Source: Pseudomonadota bacterium (GTDB taxonomy: Bacteria; Myxococcota_A; UBA796; GCA-2862545). Taken from it: a stretch of DNA of 42,540 nucleotides. Made by a program: the position numbers and the translations under genes. The first letter of the stretch is position 1; every line of letters starts with the position of its first letter. The notes under the pieces were generated by a model that had not been told where the DNA came from, did no database searches, and worked only from the letters and a program-made list of their open reading frames with translations. This document shows positions 1-7,955 of the stretch, piece by piece. The stretch is from assembly GCA_947475315.1 (NCBI GenBank), contig CANJMY010000028.1:1-42540 (forward strand), written 5' to 3'.

Positions 1-760
1 CGGCTACTGCGACGAGCTCGCGGACGTCACGGCGTTTGACGCGCAGCCCGCGGTCTGTGACGACGCCGCGGGGCTCGCCGTGGACGCGGACGACGACTGC
101 ATCGGCGACAGCTGCGACAACTGCGTGGGCGCCGCCAACGGCGATCAGGCAGACGGCGACGGCGACGGCGTCGGCGACGCGTGCGATCTCTGCCCCACGT
201 TTGACGACCACCAGGACGCCGATCAGGACGGCGTGCCCGACGGCTGCGACGGGTGCGCCCTTGGCGTCGATCACGCGGACGCGGACGCAGACGGCGTGGC
301 CGACGCGTGCGACCCATGCCCGCTCGACAACCCGGACGATCCCGACTCGGACGGCCACTGCGGCACCGACACCGACCTGCCCGCGGACACGGACACGCCG
401 CTCGACACCGACGTGCCCGCAGACACCGCGCTCGACACCGACGTGCCCGCGAACACCGACACGGGTGCCGACACCGACCCGCCCGCGGACACGGACGCCG
501 ACACCGACGCCGACACCGACGTCGACACCGGGGACACGGACATCGGCGATGACTCCGCGGACGACACCGACGCCGCAGACACCGACGTCGCGGACACCGA
601 CGTCGCGGACACCGACGACCTGGACACCGACTTCTCGTACCTGGAAGGTGGCGCGGCCTGGGCGGGATGCAACACCGCGAGCGGCGCGTCGCCCATGGCG
701 TGGCTCGGAGTGCTGGTCGTGCTCGCCCGGCGCCGCGCCACCCGCGGGGGTGTCCGATGA
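1..760 (+). CDS. TSP3-repeat surface protein with MYXO-CTERM-like tail (5' partial)
   Basis: The reading frame is open from base 2, so the N-terminus lies outside the window. The first ~120 visible residues are Asp/Cys-rich calcium-binding repeats of the thrombospondin type-3 kind (units such as DGDGVGDACDLCP and DADGVADACDPCP). Next comes a ~100-residue low-complexity linker of Asp-Thr-Asp units (about 360-640). The end has a Gly-Cys pair, a short hydrophobic stretch (AWLGVLVVLA) and an Arg cluster, the architecture of MYXO-CTERM sorting tails, which in myxobacteria are processed for surface anchoring. The inferred role is an exported, Ca2+-binding surface or adhesion protein. The stop overlaps the next start (ATGA at 757-760), indicating translational coupling with the OmpA-family gene. 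Repeats and tail are visible directly; the surface location is inferred. Confidence 0.85.
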   Translation, partial: GYCDELADVTAFDAQPAVCDDAAGLAVDADDDCIGDSCDNCVGAANGDQADGDGDGVGDACDLCPTFDDHQDADQDGVPDGCDGCALGVDHADADADGVADACDPCPLDNPDDPDSDGHCGTDTDLPADTDTPLDTDVPADTALDTDVPANTDTGADTDPPADTDADTDADTDVDTGDTDIGDDSADDTDAADTDVADTDVADTDDLDTDFSYLEGGAAWAGCNTASGASPMAWLGVLVVLARRRATRGGVR

Positions 761-2631
761 AGCGCGCCCTCCTCGCGCCGATCGCGCTGCTGGTGGTGCT
801 GCCGCACGCCGCTCGCGCCCAGGACGGGTTCGACGCGCACGCGCTCCAGATCGCAGCCCTCGACGGCGATCCGCGCGACCCGCTGCTGGTGCAGCGCCCT
901 GGGCGCTTTCGCGGCGGCGAGTGGTTTGCGGGCGGCGTGTTTGAATTCGCGCAGGGTCTGCTCGTGCGGACCACCATGTTTGGCGGCGACCGCTTCGAGC
1001 GCACGCCGTGGCTCACCGATCTGTTCGCGCTCAACGTGTCGGCGGGTGTGGCCGTCCATGAGCGGGTTCGCTTCGACGTGGCCCTGCCGCTCGTCTTTGC
1101 GTCGCACGGCGTCGATGGGCCCAACGGCGTGGACGTCGGCGACCTTCGCGCGAGCACGATGATCGCGCTGCTGCGTCCCAAGGCGGGCGACCTGGGCTTG
1201 GGTCTGGGGATCGAAGGCCACCTCGATCTGCCGACGGGTGCGTCGCGGGAGTTCCTTGGGCAGCGTACGGTCGCGGGCGGCGCGAGCGTCGCGGCCTCGT
1301 ACGCGCTCGATCGCTTCACCGTCACGGCGAACGCGGGCGCGCAGGTCAACCCGGCGGTCGACGTGGAGAACGTCCACGGCTCGGACGCGTTCATCGCCGG
1401 TCTGGGCTTCGGCGTGCTCGCCGACAGCGCGACGGGCGTGACGCTCGAGGCGCGCCTATCGGCGCCGTTCGTGAAGGCGGGCAAGGTGGGCACCGAGACG
1501 CCCGCGGAGCTGGTGCTCACCGCGCGCCACCGCTGGACGCAGGGCGCGTACCTGCTCGGCGGCGCGTCGATGGGCGTGTCGTCAGGCGTCGGCGCGGGCG
1601 CGTGGCGTGTGTTCCTCGGCGCGGGCTTCGGTCGCGTGAAGGCCGACGGCCCCGGCGATCAGGACAAGGACGGCTTCCTCGATCCGCACGACGCTTGCCC
1701 AGTCGACGCTGAGGTCGTGAACGGCTGGAAGGACGACGACGGATGCCCCGACGCGCTCGCCGCGCTGGACGTCAGCGCGACCTGGAAGGGCGCGCCGCTC
1801 GCGGGCGCGGCGCTGACGATCACGCCGACCTCGGGCGGCGAGGCGCGTGCTGCGTTGTCGGCCGTCGCGCCGACCCGGCTCGCGGACCTGACGCCGACCA
1901 CAACCTGGCGCGCCGACGCCGCCGTCGGCTGCCTGTCGGGGAGCGCGGAGGCGGGCGCGTTGACCGAGGGCGTGGTGACGCCGCTGCCCGTCGCGCTGAC
2001 CCGCGCGCATGAGGGCCGGGTGATCCTGCGCGTGCTTGACGCCCAGCACGACCCGGTCGGTGGCGTCGGCGCCGAGTGGAAGGGCGCGGACGTCGGCTGC
2101 GTCGACCAGCCGACCTTCCCGGTGGACGCGAGCGGATCAGGCGCCGAGCAGGTGGGCGCTGGGACCCACGCGCTGTTCGTGACCGCGCCGGGCGCCGGCC
2201 TCATCCAGCGCGACGTGATCGTGCCCGAGGCGGGCGAGGTGGTCGTGGAGATCGTGCTGGCGCCGACGCAGGTCGAGGTGACCCACGACGAGGTCGTCAC
2301 GCTCGAGGAGATCCACTTCGAGTTCAACTCCGACGTCATCGAGGCCGTGTCCTTCCCGCTGCTCGACGAGGTCGCGGCGACCATGCGTCGCTTCGACCTG
2401 ACGGTGGAGGTCGCCGGACACACCGACGCGATCGGCTCGGGCGCCTACAACGTCGAGCTGTCGGGCCGACGGGCGGCGTCCGTGGTGCGCTACCTGATCG
2501 AGAAGGGCGTGAAGGCCGACCGGCTGGTGTCGCACGGGTACGGCGAGGTGGACCCGGTCGCCAGCAACGCCACCGACAGCGGTCGCGCCCGCAACCGCCG
2601 CGTGGTGTTTGTGATCCTCAAGCGGCCTTGA
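757..2631 (+). CDS. OmpA-family outer-membrane protein with TSP3 segment
   Basis: 624 residues. The ATG at 757 overlaps the upstream stop (ATGA) and begins a clear signal peptide (MKRALLAPIALLVVL...ARA, cleavage near residue 22), so this start is preferred over an in-frame codon at 667. Residues ~23-300 alternate polar and hydrophobic short segments, as in a beta-barrel. Around 305-335 there is a TSP3-like Asp-rich turn (DQDKDGFLDPHDACP, DDDGCPD). The middle contains carboxypeptidase-regulatory-like beta repeats. The last ~105 residues are an OmpA/MotB peptidoglycan-binding domain: FEFNSD, GHTDAIGSGAYN, LSGRRA, SHGYGE and SGRARNRRV are all visible. It probably tethers the outer membrane to the cell wall. 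Its 3' end overlaps the convergent ATPase gene by 14 bp. Confidence 0.9.
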   Translation: MKRALLAPIALLVVLPHAARAQDGFDAHALQIAALDGDPRDPLLVQRPGRFRGGEWFAGGVFEFAQGLLVRTTMFGGDRFERTPWLTDLFALNVSAGVAVHERVRFDVALPLVFASHGVDGPNGVDVGDLRASTMIALLRPKAGDLGLGLGIEGHLDLPTGASREFLGQRTVAGGASVAASYALDRFTVTANAGAQVNPAVDVENVHGSDAFIAGLGFGVLADSATGVTLEARLSAPFVKAGKVGTETPAELVLTARHRWTQGAYLLGGASMGVSSGVGAGAWRVFLGAGFGRVKADGPGDQDKDGFLDPHDACPVDAEVVNGWKDDDGCPDALAALDVSATWKGAPLAGAALTITPTSGGEARAALSAVAPTRLADLTPTTTWRADAAVGCLSGSAEAGALTEGVVTPLPVALTRAHEGRVILRVLDAQHDPVGGVGAEWKGADVGCVDQPTFPVDASGSGAEQVGAGTHALFVTAPGAGLIQRDVIVPEAGEVVVEIVLAPTQVEVTHDEVVTLEEIHFEFNSDVIEAVSFPLLDEVAATMRRFDLTVEVAGHTDAIGSGAYNVELSGRRAASVVRYLIEKGVKADRLVSHGYGEVDPVASNATDSGRARNRRVVFVILKRP

Positions 2632-5170
2632 GCCCGACCGAGGCCGTGAAGCGACGGAAGAACGCGCGCTTCGCGGCCTCTGTCACCACCAGGTACGCCG
2701 CCGTGATCACCAGCACCGCCACCAGGATCTCCGGGTTGAGCGGCACCAGGTCGAACCACGCGCCCATCGGCAGGTAGGGGAGTGCTAAGGCGAACCCCGC
2801 GACCAGGGCGGTGAGCCCGACCATCAGGTTGGCCGGGCGGCTGCTCCACGCGGGGCGGTGCGTGCGCAGGACGAGCAGGACGAGCAGCTCGGTCAGCAGC
2901 GACTCGACGAACCAGCCGGACTGGAACTGCCGCTCGACGGCGCCCGACACCTCGATGAGCACGGCGAAGGTGGTCAGGTCGAACACCGACGAGATCAGCC
3001 CGAACACGATCATGAAGTTGCGGATGTCCTTGGTCTTCCAGCGCCGCGGGCGCACCAGCTCCTCGCCGTCGACCGAGTCTGCCGCGACCGTGAGCGCGGG
3101 GATGTCGGAGAGGAAGTTGTTGAGCAGGATCTGCTTGGGGAGCAGCGGAAGGAACGGCAGGTAGAGAGACGCCACCGCCATCGACAGCATGTTCCCGAAG
3201 TTCGCGCTGGTCGTGTAGTAGACGTACTTCAGCGTGTTCGCCATCGTTCGGCGGCCCTCGCGGACGCCGTTGGCGACCACGCTGAGGTCACGCTGACGCA
3301 GCACGACGTCCGCCGCCTCCCTGGCCACGTCGGCGGCGGAGTCCACGGCGATCCCGACGTCCGCGGCGCGCAGGGCCGGCGCGTCGTTGATCCCGTCGCC
3401 CATGTAGGCGACCACTCGGCCCGCCGCGCGAAGCGCCTGGATGATCCGCTCCTTCTGGGCCGGGTCGACCTCGGCGAACAGGTGCACCTGCTCGACGCGA
3501 CGCTGCAGCGCCTCGGTGCCCAGCGCGCGCAGCTCGACGCCGGTCAGCACCTCGGGCTCTGGCTTGCCAAGCTGCGTCCACACGTGCCGGGCGACGCGCG
3601 CGTCGTCGCCGGTGATCACCTTCACCGACACGCCGAGGCTCTCTAGATCGTCGAGCACGGCGCTGGCGTCGGACTTGGGCGGGTCCGCGAACGAGAGCAC
3701 GCCCACGAAGGTCATGTCGACCTCCAGCGCCAAGCCGATCGGCGCGTCGTCGGGGATCTGTCGGATCGCGACGCCCAGCGTGCGCTCGCCGTTCGACGCG
3801 AGGCGCTCGTGGAGCGCGGTGATGTCGTCGCGCGCGGACGCCATGGGCAGGCTGGTCCCGTCGGGGCGCTCGGCCTGCGCGCACACGTCCAGCACGCGCG
3901 CCAACTGCCCCTTGGTCACCATCCAGCGCTTGCCGTCGCGCGTCAGGATGACCGTCAGCCTGCGGCGGTTGAAGTCGTAAGGGATCTCGTCTGCGCGGGT
4001 CCACACGCTCGCGTCGCCCTGGTGGGCCACGCGCAGCGCCTCGTCGATCGGGTTGGCGTAGCCGCTCTCGAAGTGTGCGTTGAGCCAGCCCAGCTCCAGC
4101 GTCCGGGCGCTGGTCTGCCCGTCGGCGCCGTACGCGCCGGCCAGGTGGATGACACCTTCGGTCAGCGTCCCCGTCTTGTCCGTGCAGAGCACGTCGATGG
4201 CGCCGAAGTCCTCGATGGCGGGCAGGCGCTTGATGATCACGCCCAGCTTGGCCATGCGGCGCGCGCCACGCGCGAGGTTCACGGACACGATCGCGGGCAG
4301 CAGCTCGGGTACCAGGCCCACCGCCAGGGCGACTGAGAACATGAAGGAGTCGAGCACAGGGCGCTGCGCCCACACGTTCACCGCGAAGATCGCGAGCACC
4401 AGCAGGCCGCTGATCTTGGCGAGGAGGGAGCCGAAGCTCGCGAGGCCCTGATCGAAGTCGGTGGGTGGGCGCTCCTTGTCGAGCGCGCCGGAGATGTGCC
4501 CGAGCTCGGTGTCCCGGCCGACCGTCACCACCACACACTCGGCGGTGCCGCTGACCACGTGGGTGCCCAGGAACACGGAGGCGCTGCGGTCCTCGGCGGC
4601 CTGGCCGGAGTCTGGGGCCACGCGCTTCTCAGCGGCCTGGCCGGAGTCTGGGGCCACGCGCTTCTCAGCGGGGAAGGACTCGCCGGTGAGCGCGGACTCG
4701 TCGACCTGCAGGCCGTTCGACACCAGCACGCGCGCGTCGCCGGGCACGGTGGCGCCCGCGTCCAGCAGCACCACGTCGCCGGGCACGATCTCGTCGATGG
4801 GCACGCGGACGATCGCGCCATCGCGACGCACCGAGGCTCGGGACACGACCATCGCCATGAGCTTGGCGACGGCGTCCGCGGCACTGTACTCCTGAGCGAA
4901 GCCCATCCCGCCGCTCAGCAGCACGATCGCGCCGATGACGACGCCGTCTTCGTGCGAGCCCACCGCGAACGACAGCGCCGCCGCGGCGATCAGCATGAGC
5001 ACGAGCGGGTTCATGAACTGCGCGACCAGCAAGTGCAGCGCGTGACGCCGGCCGCCGCTCGTGCGCGCGCGACGGTCGCGGCGCAGCTCTGCCTCGGCGC
5101 CGGTCAGACCCGTCGGTCGGGTGGCGAGCTGCGTCAGCAGGGCTTCCAGCGGCCCCTGGGGGGAGGGCAT
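2618..5170 (-). CDS. mgtA: P-type ATPase, magnesium-translocating (MgtA type, P3B)
   Basis: 850 residues. It has the full P-type ATPase order: N-terminal cation-ATPase segment, TM pair (~50-90), actuator motif TGES (162-165), phosphorylation site DKTGT (331-335), nucleotide domain, hinge motif GDGINDAPALRAADVG, and a C-terminal TM bundle containing NNFLSDIPALTVAADSVD, typical of MgtA/MgtB. The family imports Mg2+ across the inner membrane. The start is supported by an AGGAAG ribosome site about 6-10 bases upstream. Oddity: just after TGES there are two perfect copies of AEKRVAPDSGQA (168-179 and 180-191), encoded by a 36-bp tandem duplication. Its last 14 bp overlap the OmpA-family gene on the other strand. 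Substrate specificity within P3 ATPases is inferred from family resemblance. Confidence 0.9.
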   Translation of the reverse strand: MPSPQGPLEALLTQLATRPTGLTGAEAELRRDRRARTSGGRRHALHLLVAQFMNPLVLMLIAAAALSFAVGSHEDGVVIGAIVLLSGGMGFAQEYSAADAVAKLMAMVVSRASVRRDGAIVRVPIDEIVPGDVVLLDAGATVPGDARVLVSNGLQVDESALTGESFPAEKRVAPDSGQAAEKRVAPDSGQAAEDRSASVFLGTHVVSGTAECVVVTVGRDTELGHISGALDKERPPTDFDQGLASFGSLLAKISGLLVLAIFAVNVWAQRPVLDSFMFSVALAVGLVPELLPAIVSVNLARGARRMAKLGVIIKRLPAIEDFGAIDVLCTDKTGTLTEGVIHLAGAYGADGQTSARTLELGWLNAHFESGYANPIDEALRVAHQGDASVWTRADEIPYDFNRRRLTVILTRDGKRWMVTKGQLARVLDVCAQAERPDGTSLPMASARDDITALHERLASNGERTLGVAIRQIPDDAPIGLALEVDMTFVGVLSFADPPKSDASAVLDDLESLGVSVKVITGDDARVARHVWTQLGKPEPEVLTGVELRALGTEALQRRVEQVHLFAEVDPAQKERIIQALRAAGRVVAYMGDGINDAPALRAADVGIAVDSAADVAREAADVVLRQRDLSVVANGVREGRRTMANTLKYVYYTTSANFGNMLSMAVASLYLPFLPLLPKQILLNNFLSDIPALTVAADSVDGEELVRPRRWKTKDIRNFMIVFGLISSVFDLTTFAVLIEVSGAVERQFQSGWFVESLLTELLVLLVLRTHRPAWSSRPANLMVGLTALVAGFALALPYLPMGAWFDLVPLNPEILVAVLVITAAYLVVTEAAKRAFFRRFTASVGLKAA
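4596..4671 (-). repeat. 36-bp direct tandem duplication inside mgtA
   Basis: Bases 4596-4635 are identical to 4632-4671, so the repeat period is 36 bp with 40 matching bases. It is in frame and doubles the 12-residue unit AEKRVAPDSGQA between the actuator TGES loop and the following FLGT..V.SGT strand. The absence of silent differences between copies suggests a recent event or active homogenisation. Confidence 0.95.
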
Positions 5171-5307
5171 CGCGACTTCCTGGGCGGCGACATCGGCCTC
5201 GCTCCCATGGTTGGGGCGTCGACCGTGCCGTCCGCACAGGACGTAAGCTGAACGTACGGTGATTGTGGAGCGGCGGTGCGCGCGTGGTTCACGTTAGGAG
5301 GATCTCC

Positions 5308-5946
5308 ATGCGCACCCTCGTCATTGGTGATGTCCATGGTTGCTCCCGCGAGCTGGACCTGCTCCTGCAGCGGGTCGGGCCAGACCGCGTGGTCTACGTG
5401 GGCGACCTCTACACCAAGGGGCCGGACCCAGCGGGCGTGTGGAAGCTGGTCGCCGCGAGCGGCGGCGTGGTGGTGCGTGGCAATCACGATCAGCGCCTGG
5501 CCGACGTGGTCAACGGTCGGCGGCCGCACGACAAGCACGGTGCGGCATGTGCGGCGGCGCTCGACGCGGCCGACCCCGACTGGCGCGCGCACCTGGCCGC
5601 CATGCCCACCTGGATCGAGGACGTCGCGGGCTTCACAGTCGTCCACGCGGGCGTTCACCCGTCCGGTGACCTGGCGGCGACCACCTTCCGCATGGCGATC
5701 ACCATGCGCCGCTTCCCCGACGAGGACGTGTCTCCCCACTGGGCGGACCAGTACGTGGGCGAGCGCCGCGTAATCTTCGGGCACGACGCGGTGCGCGGCT
5801 TGGTCCGGCGTGAGCGCGACGGTCGCCCGTGGGTGATCGGCCTGGACTCGGGCTGCGTCTACGGCGGCGCACTCACCGGCTACATCCCCGAGGAGGATGG
5901 CCTGGTGTCGGTCGCCGCGGAGCGCGTTTACAAGTCGATCGGGTAG
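5308..5946 (+). CDS. PPP-family metallophosphoesterase
   Basis: 212 residues. The ATG at 5308 follows a strong AGGAGG site (5297-5302); the longer frame from 5263 lacks one. The metallophosphatase signature is complete: GDVHG (residues 7-11) for metal 1, GDLYTKGP (usual GDxxDRGP with D-R replaced by Y-T-K), GNHD, a metal-binding His in VVHAG, and GHD plus GLDSGCVYGG near the C-terminus. This is the ApaH/PrpE/PPP Ser/Thr phosphatase fold; members cleave phosphoproteins or dinucleoside polyphosphates, and the sequence does not say which. It is transcribed towards, and ends 12 bp from, the PP2C gene. It is divergent from mgtA with a 137-bp shared upstream region. Confidence 0.88.
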   Translation: MRTLVIGDVHGCSRELDLLLQRVGPDRVVYVGDLYTKGPDPAGVWKLVAASGGVVVRGNHDQRLADVVNGRRPHDKHGAACAAALDAADPDWRAHLAAMPTWIEDVAGFTVVHAGVHPSGDLAATTFRMAITMRRFPDEDVSPHWADQYVGERRVIFGHDAVRGLVRRERDGRPWVIGLDSGCVYGGALTGYIPEEDGLVSVAAERVYKSIG

Positions 5947-5958
5947 CGCCCGGCGCGT

Positions 5959-7836
5959 CTACCAGAGCTCGACGCCCCGCTCGTCCGCTTCGGCGATGAT
6001 CATGGTGGCGTTGTCGCCGCCGCCGCGCTCATTGGCCGCCGTGACCAGCGCGCGGCAGGCGGCGTCGGGCGACAGGTTCATCGCGGCGTGGCCGATGCGA
6101 TCGGCCACCTCGCCCTCGCGCGGGTCGACGTAGTCCGTGATGCCGTCGGTGCAGAGCACCAGACGCTCCTCCGACCGCAGCACGAACGACGTGTGGTGGG
6201 CGGGGAAGGGGGCGGGCTGCGCGCCCTCGTCGAAGTGGCCGAGGTAGCGGACCAGCGCGTGTCCGTCCGAGTTCCAAGACCGCGCGTCGGCGTCGCACCA
6301 CGACAGGAAGCGCTCGCCGCTCACGTTGTCGTCCGCGGTGAGCAGCGACACGCCCCACGGGCCGACCAGGTAGGCGCGGCTGTCGCCCAGCCAGGCCAGG
6401 TGCACGCGGTTGCCCGTGATGACGGCCGCCGTGAGCGTGGTGCCCATCGGCATACGACCCGTGAGGTCGCCGCCGGCGGCGCGCAGGGCGTGGTCGCAGA
6501 TGGCGCGGTTGGCCAGATGCAGCGCGCGGTCCAACAGGCGCTGCTCGACGATGCGCTCGGCGGGCACGGCCTGCCACATCCGCGCGATGGCCTGCACGGC
6601 GAGCCACGACGCGATGTCGCCGCGGCCCGCATCGGCGATGCTGATGCCGTCGGCCAGCACGAGCAGCGCGTGGTTGCCGCGCACGCCGACGAACAGCGCG
6701 TCCTGGTTGGTCTGGCTGAGCAGCAGCTTGACCCGGCCGATGTGGCTGTCGTAGCCGACCCGCACATGGGCCTGGGCGTCATAGGCGCGCGGGCGGTCCA
6801 GCTCGGCGGCCTGCACGCTGGCCCACTGGCGCGCCCACGCCAGCGCGGTGGGGCGCTGGGAAGGGGTGGCGCGCATGGCGGCGAAGAGCGGCGCGAGCGT
6901 GGAGGGGGGCAGGTCCGGGACGCGGTGGCGGACGTGCGGGAGGACCTCGGCCGGGTCGGTGATCGCGGGGAGCGAGCGGCCCAGGCACACCTCGAGGAGC
7001 ACGACGGCGGCGGCGCGGATGTCAGCCTCGGGCGAAGGCTCTTCCGCCCACGGCGCGCTCGACGGCCCGTTGTCCTCAAAGCGGATGGAGCCGTCCGGGT
7101 GGAGGATCGACGACTCGCTCGTGGGGTTGGCGACGCGCCCCTGACCGTGGCAGATCGCCAGCGCCTCGGCCATGGCCCGGCCGAGCGCAGCGAGCGCGCG
7201 GGGCGGCGGGGCGGCCTCGGCCAGCGGGACGGGCGCCAACGGCACGAAGATCGCGACCTCGTCGGTGCCGTGGTCGTGGGCCTCGACCTCTTCGTCGAGC
7301 GGACCGCGCTGCACGATGCTCGTGAGCTCCATCTCCTCGGCCTCGGAGGCGACCGCGGTGGGCGCCAGTTGGACCATGGCGGGGGCGGACTCGGTGCGCA
7401 GGTGCAGCCACTCACCCTCAAGCGACAGGCGCGGGTCGGACTTCACCAGCGACTCGGCCGATCCCCACCACCGGACGAAGGTCTTGGCGGTGAACAGCTC
7501 GCGGCCGACCAGCCAGTCCATGATGTCGCGCAGGCGCTGCGGGGCGGCCAGATCGTCGAGCAGCCACACCAGCGCGTCGGCCGGGCGCTCGTGCAGGACG
7601 GTGCGAAGCGCGTCCTTGTTGACGACGGCCCGATGGAAGAAGCCGTCCGGGCCGCACACCGTGTAGACCCGGCGCAGGTTCTCGTTGCGGACCTTGCGCG
7701 GCAGGTGCCCGCCTTCCCGCTCCCATGACAGAGTCACGCCATCATCGTCGGCCGCCTCGACGCGCGCGAAGCCGAACGCCGAGTGGTAGAGCGTGGTGCC
7801 TGGGGTCAGGCCATGGGTCTGAAGAATGGGCCGCAT
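5959..7836 (-). CDS. PP2C-type phosphatase with degenerate kinase-like segment
   Basis: 625 residues in three parts. Residues 1-145 form an unassigned domain (GRELFTAKTFVRWWGSAESL, then SDPRL), which from memory resembles the N-terminal extension of some long GreA-like proteins. Residues ~195-335 look like a decayed protein-kinase C-lobe: the catalytic-loop position reads GRVANPTSESSIL instead of HRDxKPxN(I/V)L, the DFG position reads EDNG (254-257), followed by an ADIRAAAVVLLEVCLG helix. Residues ~360-620 are a PP2C domain with every metal-site motif kept: NQDA (377-380), LADGIS (394-399), GTTLTAAV, WLGDSRAYL, CTDGITDYV and GGDNAT. So the phosphatase is probably active (Mn/Mg-dependent Ser/Thr) and the kinase part is not. 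The segment lacks an obvious ATP-binding N-lobe. It is divergent from the MFS gene. Confidence 0.88.
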   Translation of the reverse strand: MRPILQTHGLTPGTTLYHSAFGFARVEAADDDGVTLSWEREGGHLPRKVRNENLRRVYTVCGPDGFFHRAVVNKDALRTVLHERPADALVWLLDDLAAPQRLRDIMDWLVGRELFTAKTFVRWWGSAESLVKSDPRLSLEGEWLHLRTESAPAMVQLAPTAVASEAEEMELTSIVQRGPLDEEVEAHDHGTDEVAIFVPLAPVPLAEAAPPPRALAALGRAMAEALAICHGQGRVANPTSESSILHPDGSIRFEDNGPSSAPWAEEPSPEADIRAAAVVLLEVCLGRSLPAITDPAEVLPHVRHRVPDLPPSTLAPLFAAMRATPSQRPTALAWARQWASVQAAELDRPRAYDAQAHVRVGYDSHIGRVKLLLSQTNQDALFVGVRGNHALLVLADGISIADAGRGDIASWLAVQAIARMWQAVPAERIVEQRLLDRALHLANRAICDHALRAAGGDLTGRMPMGTTLTAAVITGNRVHLAWLGDSRAYLVGPWGVSLLTADDNVSGERFLSWCDADARSWNSDGHALVRYLGHFDEGAQPAPFPAHHTSFVLRSEERLVLCTDGITDYVDPREGEVADRIGHAAMNLSPDAACRALVTAANERGGGDNATMIIAEADERGVELW

Positions 7837-7955
7837 CGGGCGCCGTTAACACGGTCCGCCCGCTTGACCCCCTCCCAGGGGTGCGCTGCGCCCGGAATGT
7901 GGTTTCGCCGCCGCAGGTCGCGGGTCCTGCGTTAGCGGGGCGGCGGGGAGCAGGG

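Noticed and set aside
360-640. Asp-Thr repeat region considered as a CRISPR or minisatellite array
   Set aside because: It is in frame inside a coding sequence with irregular unit length, so it is a protein low-complexity stalk.
7863-7900. TTGACC -35 box upstream of the MFS gene
   Set aside because: No -10 element at 16-18 bases; in this GC-rich gap the hexamer alone is not evidence.
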